A DNA stretch of 64,000 nt, taken from assembly GCA_048268105.1 (NCBI GenBank), contig JBLWWH010000006.1:62001-126000 (forward strand). Reading direction: 5' to 3'. How positions within the stretch are numbered: the stretch's first letter is position 1; each line of letters begins with the position of its first letter. A program made the position numbers and the translations under genes. This DNA is from Profundicola sp048268105 (GTDB lineage: Bacteria; Bacteroidota; Bacteroidia; Flavobacteriales; Weeksellaceae). Under the pieces are notes generated by a model. That model did not search any database. It had not been told where the DNA came from and saw only the letters and a program-made list of their open reading frames with translations. Below are positions 1 to 8,629 of the stretch, piece by piece.

Positions 1-1
1 T

Positions 2-1078
2 AAAGCCATTGAACAGCAAGATCATATGTTGCATGCGCCTTATACTGATTATTCAATTTTCTTAAAGTTTCTTAGAGAATGTGCCATCGACCCGAAGGTT
101 AAGGCGATTAAAATGACGGTTTATCGTGTTGCAAATCAATCCCAAATAATGAGTGCTTTGGTGAATGCCGCTAGAAATGGAAAAGAAGTGACGGCTGTGT
201 TAGAATTGCGTGCTAGATTCGATGAGGCAAATAATGTGAATTGGTCTAAAATCTTACAAGACGAGGGAGTTCAGGTGATTTTTGGTGTAGCTGATCTTAA
301 AGTTCACTCAAAAATTGGTGTAGTAACTTATATGGACGAAGAAAATGAAGAAAGTCTAAAGAAGATTGCCTTTATTTCAACCGGGAATTTTCATGAGAAA
401 ACAGCGCGGATTTATACAGATTTCACTCTTTTGACAGCGCATAAAGAAATCGCTACAGAGATTGATGAGGTCTTTGATTTCTTCCAAGCGAATTATAAAG
501 TTAAGGAATACGAACACCTGATTTTATCGCCTTTTAGTACACGTAGAAAATTATACGATCTTATAGATCAAGAGATTAAAAACCAGAAAATTGGCTTGCC
601 AGCACAAATTAATATTAAAATCAATAGTTTATCTGATAAAGGTATGATTGATAAGTTATATGAAGCAAATGATGCAGGTGTTGAGGTAAGATTGGTGGTT
701 CGAGGTATTTGTTGCTTGATACCGGGTAAATACGGTTTAAGCGAAAACATTAAAGCAATAAGTGTGGTGGACAAGTTTCTAGAACATCCGAGGATTTTTT
801 GGTTTAAAAATGCTGGAGAAGAGAAAATCTATATTTCATCTGCGGATTTAATGGCACGAAATATTGACCATAGGGTAGAGATGACTTGTCCGATATATGA
901 TCCCATCCTTCAAGAAGAAATAATGGATACATTTGAGTTGAGTTTTAATGATAATGTGAAAGGTAGAATTCAAAACGCAACCTTAGACGAGATTTATCAG
1001 GAAAATGATCTGCCACCGAATCGCTCCCAAGTGAGCATATATGAATATTATAAAAAAAGATACAATGAAAATAACTAA
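2..1078 (+). CDS. ppk1: Polyphosphate kinase 1, C-terminal part (5' end outside window)
   Basis: Reversibly transfers the terminal phosphate of ATP to inorganic polyphosphate. The frame is open from base 2, so this is the C-terminal half of a roughly 690-residue protein. The two phospholipase-D-like histidines of PPK1 are visible: one in KVHSKIG (codon 305-307), the autophosphorylated site in the family, and one in DHRVEMTCP (codon 869-871). The block ARNGKEVTAVLELRARFDE is typical PPK1. Its last 14 bases overlap an exopolyphosphatase gene, so the synthetic and degradative enzymes are probably co-transcribed. The start and upstream regulation lie outside the window. Confidence 0.95.
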   Translation, partial: KAIEQQDHMLHAPYTDYSIFLKFLRECAIDPKVKAIKMTVYRVANQSQIMSALVNAARNGKEVTAVLELRARFDEANNVNWSKILQDEGVQVIFGVADLKVHSKIGVVTYMDEENEESLKKIAFISTGNFHEKTARIYTDFTLLTAHKEIATEIDEVFDFFQANYKVKEYEHLILSPFSTRRKLYDLIDQEIKNQKIGLPAQINIKINSLSDKGMIDKLYEANDAGVEVRLVVRGICCLIPGKYGLSENIKAISVVDKFLEHPRIFWFKNAGEEKIYISSADLMARNIDHRVEMTCPIYDPILQEEIMDTFELSFNDNVKGRIQNATLDEIYQENDLPPNRSQVSIYEYYKKRYNENN

Positions 1079-1955
1079 ACTCGCAGCAATAGATGTTGGT
1101 TCCAATGCCATTCGTTTGTTGGTTAATACCATCTACGATGACGGAACGCACAGAACCTTCAACAAGACAAGTTTGGTTAGAGCACCCGTGCGTTTAGGGT
1201 ATGACGCTTTTGTAGCCGAGCATGTGTCTGATGAAAATCTTACGAGATTAATTAAAGCTTTAAAGTCTTTTAGATTGTTGATGGATGTACACGAAGTTCA
1301 AGATTATCGAGCTTTTGCTACTTCGGCGATGAGAGAAGTGAGCAATGGCAAAGAAATAGTTCAAAGAATTAAAAACGAGGCAAATATTGATTTAAGGATA
1401 ATTGACGGAGAAACTGAGGGAAATATTATTTTTGAAACCGAGCTTAAGTCTTATGTTAACGACTCCAAAAATTATTTGTATGTAGATGTTGGCGGTGGAT
1501 CAACAGAATGTACTCTTTTAGCGCACGGAAAAGTCATTACAACAAAAAGTTTTCCGGTAGGAACTGTGCGTTGGTTGCATGATAAAGTGGGGGCCGATTT
1601 TTTAGAAAAAGAAGTTAAACCATGGGTCGTAGAGAACTGTAAACCATACGAAGGTATAGAGCTTTTAGGTTCGGGAGGGAATATTAACCACATTTTCAAA
1701 CAATCTGGAAATAAAACAGGTAAACCATTATCATATAATTATTTATTCAAACAATTAAAGATACTAAAGGGCTTAAGCTTCGAAGATAGACTAACGCTTT
1801 ATAATATGAAAACGGATAGGGCCGATGTGGTAATTCCAGCCTTAGAAATTTATGTTCATATTATGAAATTTGCAGGTTCTAAGAAGATTCACGTTCCAAA
1901 GATTGGATTGTCTGATGGAATAATACAGTTTATGTATCATCACAATAAATATTAA
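1065..1955 (+). CDS. Ppx/GppA family exopolyphosphatase
   Basis: Predicted to release phosphate from the ends of polyphosphate, or to hydrolyse pppGpp. It has the ASKHA fold: phosphate-1 motif AAIDVGSNAIRLLV at the N-terminus, VDVGGGSTE as phosphate-2, and GSGGNINH further on. At 296 residues it is the short, single-module form common in Bacteroidetes, without the C-terminal HD-like region of E. coli Ppx. I chose ATG 1065 because family members begin a few residues before the AAIDVGSN motif; an in-frame ATG at 1041 would add eight residues. It overlaps ppk1 by 14 bases, suggesting translational coupling. Ppx and GppA activities cannot be separated by sequence alone. Confidence 0.9.
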   Translation: MKITKLAAIDVGSNAIRLLVNTIYDDGTHRTFNKTSLVRAPVRLGYDAFVAEHVSDENLTRLIKALKSFRLLMDVHEVQDYRAFATSAMREVSNGKEIVQRIKNEANIDLRIIDGETEGNIIFETELKSYVNDSKNYLYVDVGGGSTECTLLAHGKVITTKSFPVGTVRWLHDKVGADFLEKEVKPWVVENCKPYEGIELLGSGGNINHIFKQSGNKTGKPLSYNYLFKQLKILKGLSFEDRLTLYNMKTDRADVVIPALEIYVHIMKFAGSKKIHVPKIGLSDGIIQFMYHHNKY

Positions 1956-1976
1956 GGAATTAAAGTCAAAAAGAAC

Positions 1977-2017
1977 AAGAGCTATAATTTAAATCTTAAA
2001 CTATCGCTCTTTTTTTA
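1977..2017. terminator. Terminator between convergent genes
   Basis: Two 16-base arms (1977-1992 and 1996-2011) pair with two mismatches and are followed by a T-run. A-rich sequence before the left arm would also provide Ts for the minus-strand amidinotransferase gene, so it may act in both directions. Confidence 0.75.
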
Positions 2018-2042
2018 TATGTTTTCTAAGTGCTAACTCGTA

Positions 2043-2957
2043 TTACTCACGAATTAATGGCATGGTAGAACATCTCAACAATCCACCCATTTTAGAAACT
2101 TCACGATATGGGATTTCTTCTACAGTTAGTCCCCATTCATCTCTCATATGATTGTTAAGACGCGTAAAGTTTTTCTCTGAAACTACTACTTCAGGCGAAA
2201 TAGAGAAAATGTTAGTATTCATCCAATACATTTCTTCTCTGGTGACTTCAAAGATGTTTTTACGACCAAATAAATCTAACAATATTTGATAATGCCTTTC
2301 ATTTAAAAACCCATTCTTGTAGATAATTGCTTTGTCTTTACCCACAGGTTGAAAAGTACAGTCTAAGTGAAGAATTCCTCTAAATGGATCATTATCATCT
2401 TTAACTAGTTCCATGTCTATCACCCATTTGTGCGGAAAATGATGTTTTAAAAACTCAACTGCTTTAGCATTGGTGCGGGCTGTTTTATATTTAAAATAAT
2501 CATCTTGTTTATAGCAACCTACAAACATAAATTCATTCCATAAAATTACATCACCTCCTTCTACATGAACATCATCTGGAGTTTTTATGATATTTTTCTC
2601 AGAGATAGAATCAATGATGCGCTCGTAGGCTTTCTGTTCTTCTTCTCTGTCTTCTATAAGGTTGGCAATGATGAATTTATCATCTATCACAAAACCAACA
2701 TCGCGAGAGAAGACTTGGTTTAAATCTTCAATCACCCATGGTCTAAAAACTTGAACATCATGCTTTTTAAGTACTTTTTCAAAAGCTTCCATTTCTTGTG
2801 TTACATCATCTTCACTAGGATAAATGCCACGCTTAACGCTTTCTCTCGACTTCGAGTCAAACGTATCTTTTAATTCTGGGTCTTCACCCATGCCACCAGG
2901 TTGTCCTAGAACAACTGCTTTTAACGTATCAGTTTCATTAGTTACATTTAAAATCAT
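2043..2957 (-). CDS. Amidinotransferase / dimethylarginine dimethylaminohydrolase-like protein
   Basis: A 304-residue guanidino-group-modifying enzyme of the pentein (alpha/beta propeller) superfamily, which includes arginine deiminase, DDAH and glycine amidinotransferase. Visible landmarks are the acidic substrate region HVEGGDV, the catalytic histidine in ILHLDCTFQP, and the nucleophilic cysteine near the C-terminus in LLRCSTMPL (about C296). Length fits the DDAH-like group rather than 400-residue arginine deiminases. There is no arginine-pathway neighbour, so the substrate is unknown; free arginine, methylarginine or another guanidine are all possible. It stands alone, convergent to the polyphosphatase and upstream of apt in the same orientation. 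Confidence 0.8.
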   Translation of the reverse strand: MILNVTNETDTLKAVVLGQPGGMGEDPELKDTFDSKSRESVKRGIYPSEDDVTQEMEAFEKVLKKHDVQVFRPWVIEDLNQVFSRDVGFVIDDKFIIANLIEDREEEQKAYERIIDSISEKNIIKTPDDVHVEGGDVILWNEFMFVGCYKQDDYFKYKTARTNAKAVEFLKHHFPHKWVIDMELVKDDNDPFRGILHLDCTFQPVGKDKAIIYKNGFLNERHYQILLDLFGRKNIFEVTREEMYWMNTNIFSISPEVVVSEKNFTRLNNHMRDEWGLTVEEIPYREVSKMGGLLRCSTMPLIRE

Positions 2958-3110
2958 AGAAATTAAATTTCAGGGAAAGGGCAATTTAGAAATACCTTTT
3001 AATATTCACAACTATTCAGAAATGAAATTTTAATGAATTGCTACCTATTTATAATAAATATTGAACCTTTTAAATAAAGAATAATTAGGAATCGCTGAGA
3101 TAATTAGGTT

Positions 3111-3641
3111 TTAATCTTGATAATGAATCAAAGAGAATACTTCTGCGTCTGATGCTATCTTAGATTTTCCGTTTAAGAAGTCTAATTCAACCAAGAAGGA
3201 GTAGGAAGCAGGAATAGCTCCAACTTTCTTTACCAGCTCACTACACGCAGCAGCGGTTCCTCCTGTAGCCAAGACATCATCATGTATCAGAACACGAGCA
3301 CCAGCTGGTATTTGACCTTCAACAATCTCGAGGGTTGCTTCGCCGTATTCTAGTTGATAACTGGCTGAAACAATCGGAGGTGGAAGTTTTCCTTCTTTAC
3401 GCACCATTACAAATGGAACATCTAAGACCAAGGCAATAGGAAAGCCAAAAATAAACCCTCTACTTTCTATACCGCAGACCAAATCAACTTTACCTCTAAC
3501 ATGGTCGGCAAAGGTTTCAATAATTTCTTTGGATAGTTCGGCATTCTGAAAAACGCCACTAAAGTCCTTAAATGAGATGCCTTCCTTGGGAAAACTTTCG
3601 ACAATGCGAATATGAGATTCAATCTTTTTCTGTAAATTCAT
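3111..3641 (-). CDS. apt: Adenine phosphoribosyltransferase
   Basis: Purine salvage enzyme making AMP from adenine and PRPP in the cytoplasm. The PRPP-binding loop VLIHDDVLATGGTAAA and the family block CGIESRGFIFG are both present. The frame can be extended upstream to 3689, but a consensus promoter lies at 3659-3690 inside that extension, and the family normally starts just before LQKKIESHIR, so I place the start at ATG 3641 (176 residues, the usual Apt length). It is divergent from the ABC transporter at 3731, with both promoters in the 90-base gap. Confidence 0.95.
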   Translation of the reverse strand: MNLQKKIESHIRIVESFPKEGISFKDFSGVFQNAELSKEIIETFADHVRGKVDLVCGIESRGFIFGFPIALVLDVPFVMVRKEGKLPPPIVSASYQLEYGEATLEIVEGQIPAGARVLIHDDVLATGGTAAACSELVKKVGAIPASYSFLVELDFLNGKSKIASDAEVFSLIHYQD

Positions 3642-3658
3642 TCTAAATCTTGTATGTT

Positions 3659-3690
3659 CAAAGTTAGGAAAATAATAAGCTCTATTCAAA
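3659..3690 (-). promoter_or_regulatory. Bacteroidetes-type promoter of apt
   Basis: On the minus strand TTTG (3687-3690) is followed after 20 bases by TAACTTTG (3659-3666), a full match to the Bacteroidetes housekeeping consensus TTTG-N17-23-TAnnTTTG. It lies 18 bases before ATG 3641 and rules out the longer start. Confidence 0.75.
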
Positions 3691-3705
3691 GAAATACAAT
3701 TTGAT

Positions 3706-3713
3706 TACCTTTG
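3706..3713 (+). promoter_or_regulatory. -7 box of the ABC transporter gene
   Basis: TACCTTTG matches TAnnTTTG and ends 17 bases before ATG 3731. No clear TTG sits at the right distance upstream. It overlaps the possible TTG start at 3701, which argues against that start. Confidence 0.55.
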
Positions 3714-3730
3714 AAAATTCAAAATTAAAT

Positions 3731-5566
3731 ATGAGTCCATTCAGACGTATATTAGAGTTCGCAAAACCCTACCGCATTTACTTTGTGTTAAGCATTGTGT
3801 TCAATGTTCTTTATTCATTAATGGCCATTGTTTCTATTACCTCCATTTTACCTATTCTAAAAATACTTTTTGACAATGTTAAGAAGGAGGATTTACAACC
3901 ACTAGATACCACGGCAGAGGATTACAGCTTATTTGATGAATTGCAGCATGATGCCACTGTTTATGTAGCCAATCTCATGGAACAACATGGTCAATTAACC
4001 GTTTTGGCCTGGTTATGTGCTGTTACGGTTGTCATGTTCTTTTTTAGAAACTTCTTTAGGTATATTGCTCAATATTATATGATTGCATTGAGATCCGGGA
4101 CTTCTAGAGACATCAGAAATGCCATGTATAATAAGTTATTGGCTTTGCCGGTTTCTTACTTCACAGATCAGAGAAAGGGAGATATTATGACTAGGATTTC
4201 TAGTGATGTAGATGGTGTTCAGCGTTTCACTTTGATGCCTATTATCGAGTTTTTTCGAGCACCAATCATGATTATAGCCACATTGGCCATGCTGATCTTC
4301 ATGAACTGGAAACTTACCCTAGCTGCTTTTGTCATTCTGCCAGTTATGGGATTGGTGATTTCAACGATTTCTAAAAGTTTGAAGAATGATACGCGAGAGG
4401 CTCAAAAAGTTTTAGGAAATTTAATTTCTCAGGTGGAAGAAACTTTAAGTGCGGCAAAAATTGTAAAAATGTTTAATGCCGAAAAGCATTTGAGCACAAG
4501 ATTTTCTGATACCAATACACATTGGAGATCACTTACCAATAGAGTAGAGCGTAAATATGAATTAGCTTCTCCAACGAGTGAACTTTTAGGTTCATTGACC
4601 ATTATTATGTTGGTTTGGTTTGGAGGGAAATTGGTGCTAGAAGGTGAAGGATTAGAAGGGCCTGCTTTTATCTTATTCCTAGGTTTATTCTTTCAATTAT
4701 TAGATCCCGCGAAAGCTTTATCTAAATCATTTTCAGATATTTCTAGAGGTAATGCTTCAGCAGAAAGAGTGTTTGAAGTTCTAGATGCCGATGTGGTGGT
4801 GAATCAAAAAGTAGATGCAAAACCTTTAACCAAGTTTGAGAAAAGCATTGAATTTAGAAATGTTTCTTTCTCGTATGAATCAGATCAGCCTGTATTAAAG
4901 AATTTTAATTTGATTATTAATAAAGGTGAAACGGTTGCATTGGTAGGACAATCGGGTAGTGGTAAAACAACTGTAGCCAACTTGATGACACGTTTTTATG
5001 ACGTTTCCGAAGGAGAAATCATTATAGACGGAACACCGATTCAAGATGTTAAATTAGATGATTATCGAGCATTAATGGGAATGGTTACCCAAGAATCTGT
5101 TTTGTTTAATGATAGCATTTACAATAATATTACCATGGGCAAAGAAGATGCCACCGAAGATATGGTGCAAGAAGCGGCTATGATTGCCAATGCCCATGAA
5201 TTTATTGTCACGCTTCCTAACGGATATTACGAGAATATTGGAGAAAGTGGAGGTAAGCTATCCGGAGGGCAGAAACAGCGTTTATCTATTGCAAGAGCTG
5301 TGATGAAAAACCCTCCTATTATGATTTTAGATGAGGCCACTTCGGCATTGGACACTAAATCAGAGCGTTTGGTTCAAGAGGCTTTAGATAATATGATGAC
5401 CAATAGAACTTCTTTAGTAATTGCTCACCGTTTGTCTACCATTCAAAATGCAGATAAGATTATTGTTATGGATTCTGGTGAAATTAAAGAAACTGGCGAG
5501 CATTTAGATTTAATTGAGCAAAATGGAATTTATGCTAATCTGATTAGAATGCAGAATTTCGGGTAG
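3731..5566 (+). CDS. ABC transporter, fused permease and ATPase (MsbA/lipid exporter-like)
   Basis: Inner-membrane half-transporter of the exporter type, expected to work as a homodimer. About six membrane segments occupy the first 330 residues, followed by a nucleotide-binding domain with Walker A VGQSGSGKTT, signature LSGGQKQR, Walker B IMILDEATSALD and H-loop IAHRLST. At 611 residues it fits MsbA and related lipid or drug exporters. Start ATG 3731 is preferred over TTG 3701 because the latter overlaps a promoter box. Flavobacterial homologues are commonly annotated as lipid A exporters; the real substrate cannot be read from sequence. It is transcribed alone, divergent from apt. Confidence 0.9.
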   Translation: MSPFRRILEFAKPYRIYFVLSIVFNVLYSLMAIVSITSILPILKILFDNVKKEDLQPLDTTAEDYSLFDELQHDATVYVANLMEQHGQLTVLAWLCAVTVVMFFFRNFFRYIAQYYMIALRSGTSRDIRNAMYNKLLALPVSYFTDQRKGDIMTRISSDVDGVQRFTLMPIIEFFRAPIMIIATLAMLIFMNWKLTLAAFVILPVMGLVISTISKSLKNDTREAQKVLGNLISQVEETLSAAKIVKMFNAEKHLSTRFSDTNTHWRSLTNRVERKYELASPTSELLGSLTIIMLVWFGGKLVLEGEGLEGPAFILFLGLFFQLLDPAKALSKSFSDISRGNASAERVFEVLDADVVVNQKVDAKPLTKFEKSIEFRNVSFSYESDQPVLKNFNLIINKGETVALVGQSGSGKTTVANLMTRFYDVSEGEIIIDGTPIQDVKLDDYRALMGMVTQESVLFNDSIYNNITMGKEDATEDMVQEAAMIANAHEFIVTLPNGYYENIGESGGKLSGGQKQRLSIARAVMKNPPIMILDEATSALDTKSERLVQEALDNMMTNRTSLVIAHRLSTIQNADKIIVMDSGEIKETGEHLDLIEQNGIYANLIRMQNFG

Positions 5567-5679
5567 TTTTAAAATGATTTTAACTTGCTAACCATATTTT
5601 AAAGTCACGCACTCGTTCGCGGCTGATCTGTCAGTTTCTTATATCTAATTTATACGATTTGGCTAAATAGAAATAAAAA

Positions 5680-5703
5680 AAGCAGTTGATTTCTCAACTG
5701 CTT
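5680..5703 (-). terminator. Terminator of the DUF4293 gene
   Basis: Perfect 10-base arms (5680-5689 and 5694-5703) with a 4-base loop. A-rich sequence before the left arm supplies the T-run on the minus strand. Confidence 0.75.
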
Positions 5704-5733
5704 CCAACACTCAATATAAATAAGTAAGTGCGA

Positions 5734-6141
5734 TTATCGGATTCGATCTACCGATTTTACAAGTTTTTCGTCCTTGATAATGCTGCGATTGGCTAGCCAA
5801 AGCAACAACATCGAAATTACAGGAAGAAATAACCCAATACCTTTCTCAGAAGATAAACCTTCTCCAGGTAAATTGTATAGTTGATAAACCAATAGTCCCA
5901 CCAACACTATATTCAAAAAGATATTAATAGCATTAAACAGCATTTGACGCTTTCGATTTCCAAAAAAGAAAATATTGGCTAAGGCTAAAATACCAGAGGC
6001 AATAAAAAGTGCATAAATTACTGTATAATCATTGGCTTGCATCCATTCTGATCCGCTTTTCCAAAGATCAAAAATATTCGAAAAAACACCCGAAACAAGT
6101 GCTGCAAGAAATAAAAAAATAGATTGTATTCTCTGAATCAT
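5734..6141 (-). CDS. DUF4293 family membrane protein
   Basis: A 135-residue protein starting MIQRIQSIFLFLAALVSG, the hallmark N-terminus of DUF4293, a Bacteroidetes family with four predicted membrane helices and no known function. Four hydrophobic stretches are visible, at about residues 5-22, 42-60, 68-86 and 99-116, with a basic C-terminal tail. It is divergent from rho, an arrangement I recall as common in Flavobacteriia, though the link is unexplained. It is a single-gene unit with its own -7 box (6159-6166) and terminator. Confidence 0.8.
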   Translation of the reverse strand: MIQRIQSIFLFLAALVSGVFSNIFDLWKSGSEWMQANDYTVIYALFIASGILALANIFFFGNRKRQMLFNAINIFLNIVLVGLLVYQLYNLPGEGLSSEKGIGLFLPVISMLLLWLANRSIIKDEKLVKSVDRIR

Positions 6142-6158
6142 ATTCTAATTATCGAACG

Positions 6159-6166
6159 CAAATATA
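6159..6166 (-). promoter_or_regulatory. -7 box of the DUF4293 gene
   Basis: TATATTTG on the minus strand matches TAnnTTTG and lies 17 bases upstream of the ATG. No convincing -33 element was found. Confidence 0.5.
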
Positions 6167-6389
6167 TCAAATTTTGCTCAAAAAGGGAAGCTTAATTTTA
6201 ATTCTAATTTTTTTAATTCTTGAAATTGGTATAACGCCATAATACATAGGATTTTCAGATATTATTTTTTTTTGCAGTGTTTCGTAATTTATTTGTAATA
6301 TTGCATTAAGAGAATACCATACAACAACGACTTTCTCCTATTTTTCACTTGAAAAATTTACATTTTAAACAATCACATTCACAAACTAT

Positions 6390-8231
6390 ATGTTCGATTT
6401 AAATGAATTGAAAGGCAAGAAAGTTGCTGATCTTCGAGGAATTGCTAAAGATTTTGGTTTAAAAGGTTTTCAACCTTTAAAGAAACAAGAACTTATCTAT
6501 CTTATCTTAGATCATCAGGCAGCTAATCCTTCTGCAATTAAAAACGTTTCTGCTGCAGAGCCCACCAATAAAAGAGTACAAGAAGCCAAACAAAGTAAAA
6601 AGGATCATAATCCTAAAAAACAAAGTTCTAAGCCAAAGGCTAAACACAATCAAAAGTCTAAGGATAGCGACGATAATGCTAAGTCGGACCAGCATTCTAA
6701 CAAGAATAAGGATCATAAAGAGAGAGAGCCTAAGCATAAACAACAAAAAGCTCAACCTCAAAGAAAAAATACGCATAGCCAGCATTCAAACCAAAAGAAT
6801 CAGGGTTCTAATAAAGACAATAGTCAACATAAGAATCAAGATCATGATAACAAGAATAATGGCCATGATAAGGATGCTCAAAGCAATAAGCATCAGAACA
6901 AAGACAAAGATTCTAACCAGAATAATCAAAACAGAAATTCTAATCAGAATCAGCAAAACAAACCTAAGCACAACAATCAGAAAGGGAATCAGCGCAATGA
7001 TAATAGAAATCAATCCAATCAAAACCAAAAAGGAAATGATGTTGATGGAAATAAAAGCAATGCTCCCCAAAGTCAAAACAAACACAAGAATAAATATCTA
7101 GATCCTAACTACGAGTTCGATGGTATTATTCGTTCAGAGGGTGTTTTGGATATGATGAATGAAGGTTATGGTTTCTTAAGATCGTCTGACTTTAATTACT
7201 TACCATCTCCAGATGATGTTTATGTTTCACAATCACAAATTAGACTTTTTGGTTTAAAAACAGGTGATACGGTTGTTGGAGAAGTACGTCCACCAAAAGA
7301 AGGAGAAAAGTATTTCCCTTTATTGAAGATTGTTGAAATCAATGGTCGCGAACCTAGCTATGTTAGAGATCGTGTTTCTTTTGAACACTTAACTCCATTA
7401 TTCCCACAAGAGCGTTTTCATATTGCTAATAAGAGAAGTACAGTTTCTACGCGTATTGTAGATTTGTTTGCGCCTATTGGAAAAGGACAACGTGGAATGA
7501 TTGTAGCTCAGCCTAAGACGGGTAAAACCATGTTGATGAAAGACATTGCGAACTCTATCGCTGCAAATCATCCAGAGGTTTATCAAATCATCTTATTGAT
7601 TGATGAGCGTCCAGAGGAGGTGACGGATATGCAAAGAAATGTGAAGGGTGAAGTAGTGGCTTCAACTTTTGATGAGCCGGCAGAGCGTCACGTTAAAGTT
7701 GCCAATATTGTGCTTTCTAAAGCTAAGAGATTAGTTGAATGTGGACATGATGTGGTAATTTTATTAGATTCAATCACACGTTTAGCAAGAGCTTATAACA
7801 CAGTTGCGCCTGCATCTGGTAAAATCTTATCGGGTGGTGTTGATGCCAATGCATTACATAAACCAAAAAGATTCTTTGGAGCTGCTAGAAATATTGAAGG
7901 TGGTGGATCATTAACAATTATTGCCACCGCATTGATTGACACGGGTTCTAAGATGGATGAGGTAATCTTCGAAGAGTTTAAAGGTACAGGTAACATGGAA
8001 TTACAATTAGATCGTAAGATTGCTAACAAGCGAGTATTCCCTGCTATCGACTTGGTTTCTTCTTCTACAAGACGTGATGATTTATTATTAGATGAACCAA
8101 CTTCTAAACGTATGTGGGTTCTTAGAAACCACATGGCTGATATGAATCCTGTGGAAGCTATGGAATTCATCAAGAAGCAAATGCAAATGACTAAATCAAA
8201 TGAAGAATTTTTAGTAAGTATGAATACTTAA
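6390..8231 (+). CDS. rho: Transcription termination factor Rho with long low-complexity insert
   Basis: Hexameric RNA-dependent ATPase that terminates transcription. Order: Rho-N/SAP-like helical domain (about residues 1-45), a roughly 190-residue disordered region rich in Asn, Lys, Gln, His and Asp (about 46-235), the RNA-binding OB domain (GVLDMMNEGYGFLRSSDFNY, about 245-320) and the RecA-type motor with Walker A QPKTGKT (374-380) and DERPEEVTDM. E. coli Rho has 419 residues; the excess of about 190 here is the insert. Inserts at this point are known in Bacteroidetes and Actinobacteria and are thought to help RNA binding. The core motifs are intact, so it should be functional. Single-gene unit ending at a strong terminator. 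Confidence 0.97.
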   Translation: MFDLNELKGKKVADLRGIAKDFGLKGFQPLKKQELIYLILDHQAANPSAIKNVSAAEPTNKRVQEAKQSKKDHNPKKQSSKPKAKHNQKSKDSDDNAKSDQHSNKNKDHKEREPKHKQQKAQPQRKNTHSQHSNQKNQGSNKDNSQHKNQDHDNKNNGHDKDAQSNKHQNKDKDSNQNNQNRNSNQNQQNKPKHNNQKGNQRNDNRNQSNQNQKGNDVDGNKSNAPQSQNKHKNKYLDPNYEFDGIIRSEGVLDMMNEGYGFLRSSDFNYLPSPDDVYVSQSQIRLFGLKTGDTVVGEVRPPKEGEKYFPLLKIVEINGREPSYVRDRVSFEHLTPLFPQERFHIANKRSTVSTRIVDLFAPIGKGQRGMIVAQPKTGKTMLMKDIANSIAANHPEVYQIILLIDERPEEVTDMQRNVKGEVVASTFDEPAERHVKVANIVLSKAKRLVECGHDVVILLDSITRLARAYNTVAPASGKILSGGVDANALHKPKRFFGAARNIEGGGSLTIIATALIDTGSKMDEVIFEEFKGTGNMELQLDRKIANKRVFPAIDLVSSSTRRDDLLLDEPTSKRMWVLRNHMADMNPVEAMEFIKKQMQMTKSNEEFLVSMNT

Positions 8232-8260
8232 TTCTTTTTTTGTTAGAAATATATAGTATA

Positions 8261-8286
8261 AAAAGCTCTGAGAAATCAGGGCTTTT
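8261..8286 (+). terminator. Terminator of rho
   Basis: Ten-base arms (8262-8271 and 8276-8285) around a GAAA loop, with one G-U pair, followed by a short T-rich tail. Confidence 0.75.
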
Positions 8287-8385
8287 CTTGTGTTTGTAAA
8301 AATCATTTATATTTAGATTAACTATAGATTTGCGTGCTTTCTAATGGACTTTGAGTATATTTATATCGAATAATATTTAGCAGCG

Positions 8386-8534
8386 GAGCGCGCTCTGGAT
8401 AGCAGCGGAAATCTTTTGGTTTTGGTTGGCGAATAAAACAGGAAGTTGCGAGAGCGACTTCTGAAGCTCCTTGCAACGACATGTTTTGTGCCAACAACAA
8501 ACAAAGATTGCAGCGAATAGCCAGCTAAAGCGCC
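8386..8534. repeat. Large imperfect intergenic palindrome (REP-like element)
   Basis: Within the 398-base gap 8232-8629, a stretch richer in GC than its surroundings forms a long imperfect inverted repeat centred near 8460. The left arm (about 8399-8450, beginning with AGCAGCGGAAATCTTTT) matches the reverse complement of the right arm (about 8471-8522, ending with AAAGATTGCAGCGAATAG). The outer flanks also pair weakly. Similar elements with an AGCAGCGGAAATC edge and an AAAGATTGCAGCG edge occur, from memory, scattered between genes in many Flavobacteriia. It does not code for protein. The rest of the gap holds only the rho terminator and the short leader of the next gene. Confidence 0.6.
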
Positions 8535-8629
8535 CAAAAGATAAATATCTTTAAAAAGTATACGCAACCTTGGTTTTGAATGGGCGTCTAACCTGTAAAT
8601 AACCTAATATATTTAATAAAATAGAAAAG

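Noticed and set aside
3641..3689. Longer start for apt at 3689.
   Set aside because: The extension contains a full promoter (3659-3690) and is not family-like.
6507..7101. Long open frames opposite and beside the Rho insert (92, 99 and 141 residues).
   Set aside because: They are shadows of AAT/AAG/CAG-rich codons in the low-complexity insert; the products are unnatural strings of Ile, Leu, Val, Arg and Met.
8318..8567. Minus-strand open frames of 60 and 68 residues over the palindrome.
   Set aside because: They follow the symmetric repeat and resemble no protein; the palindrome explains them.
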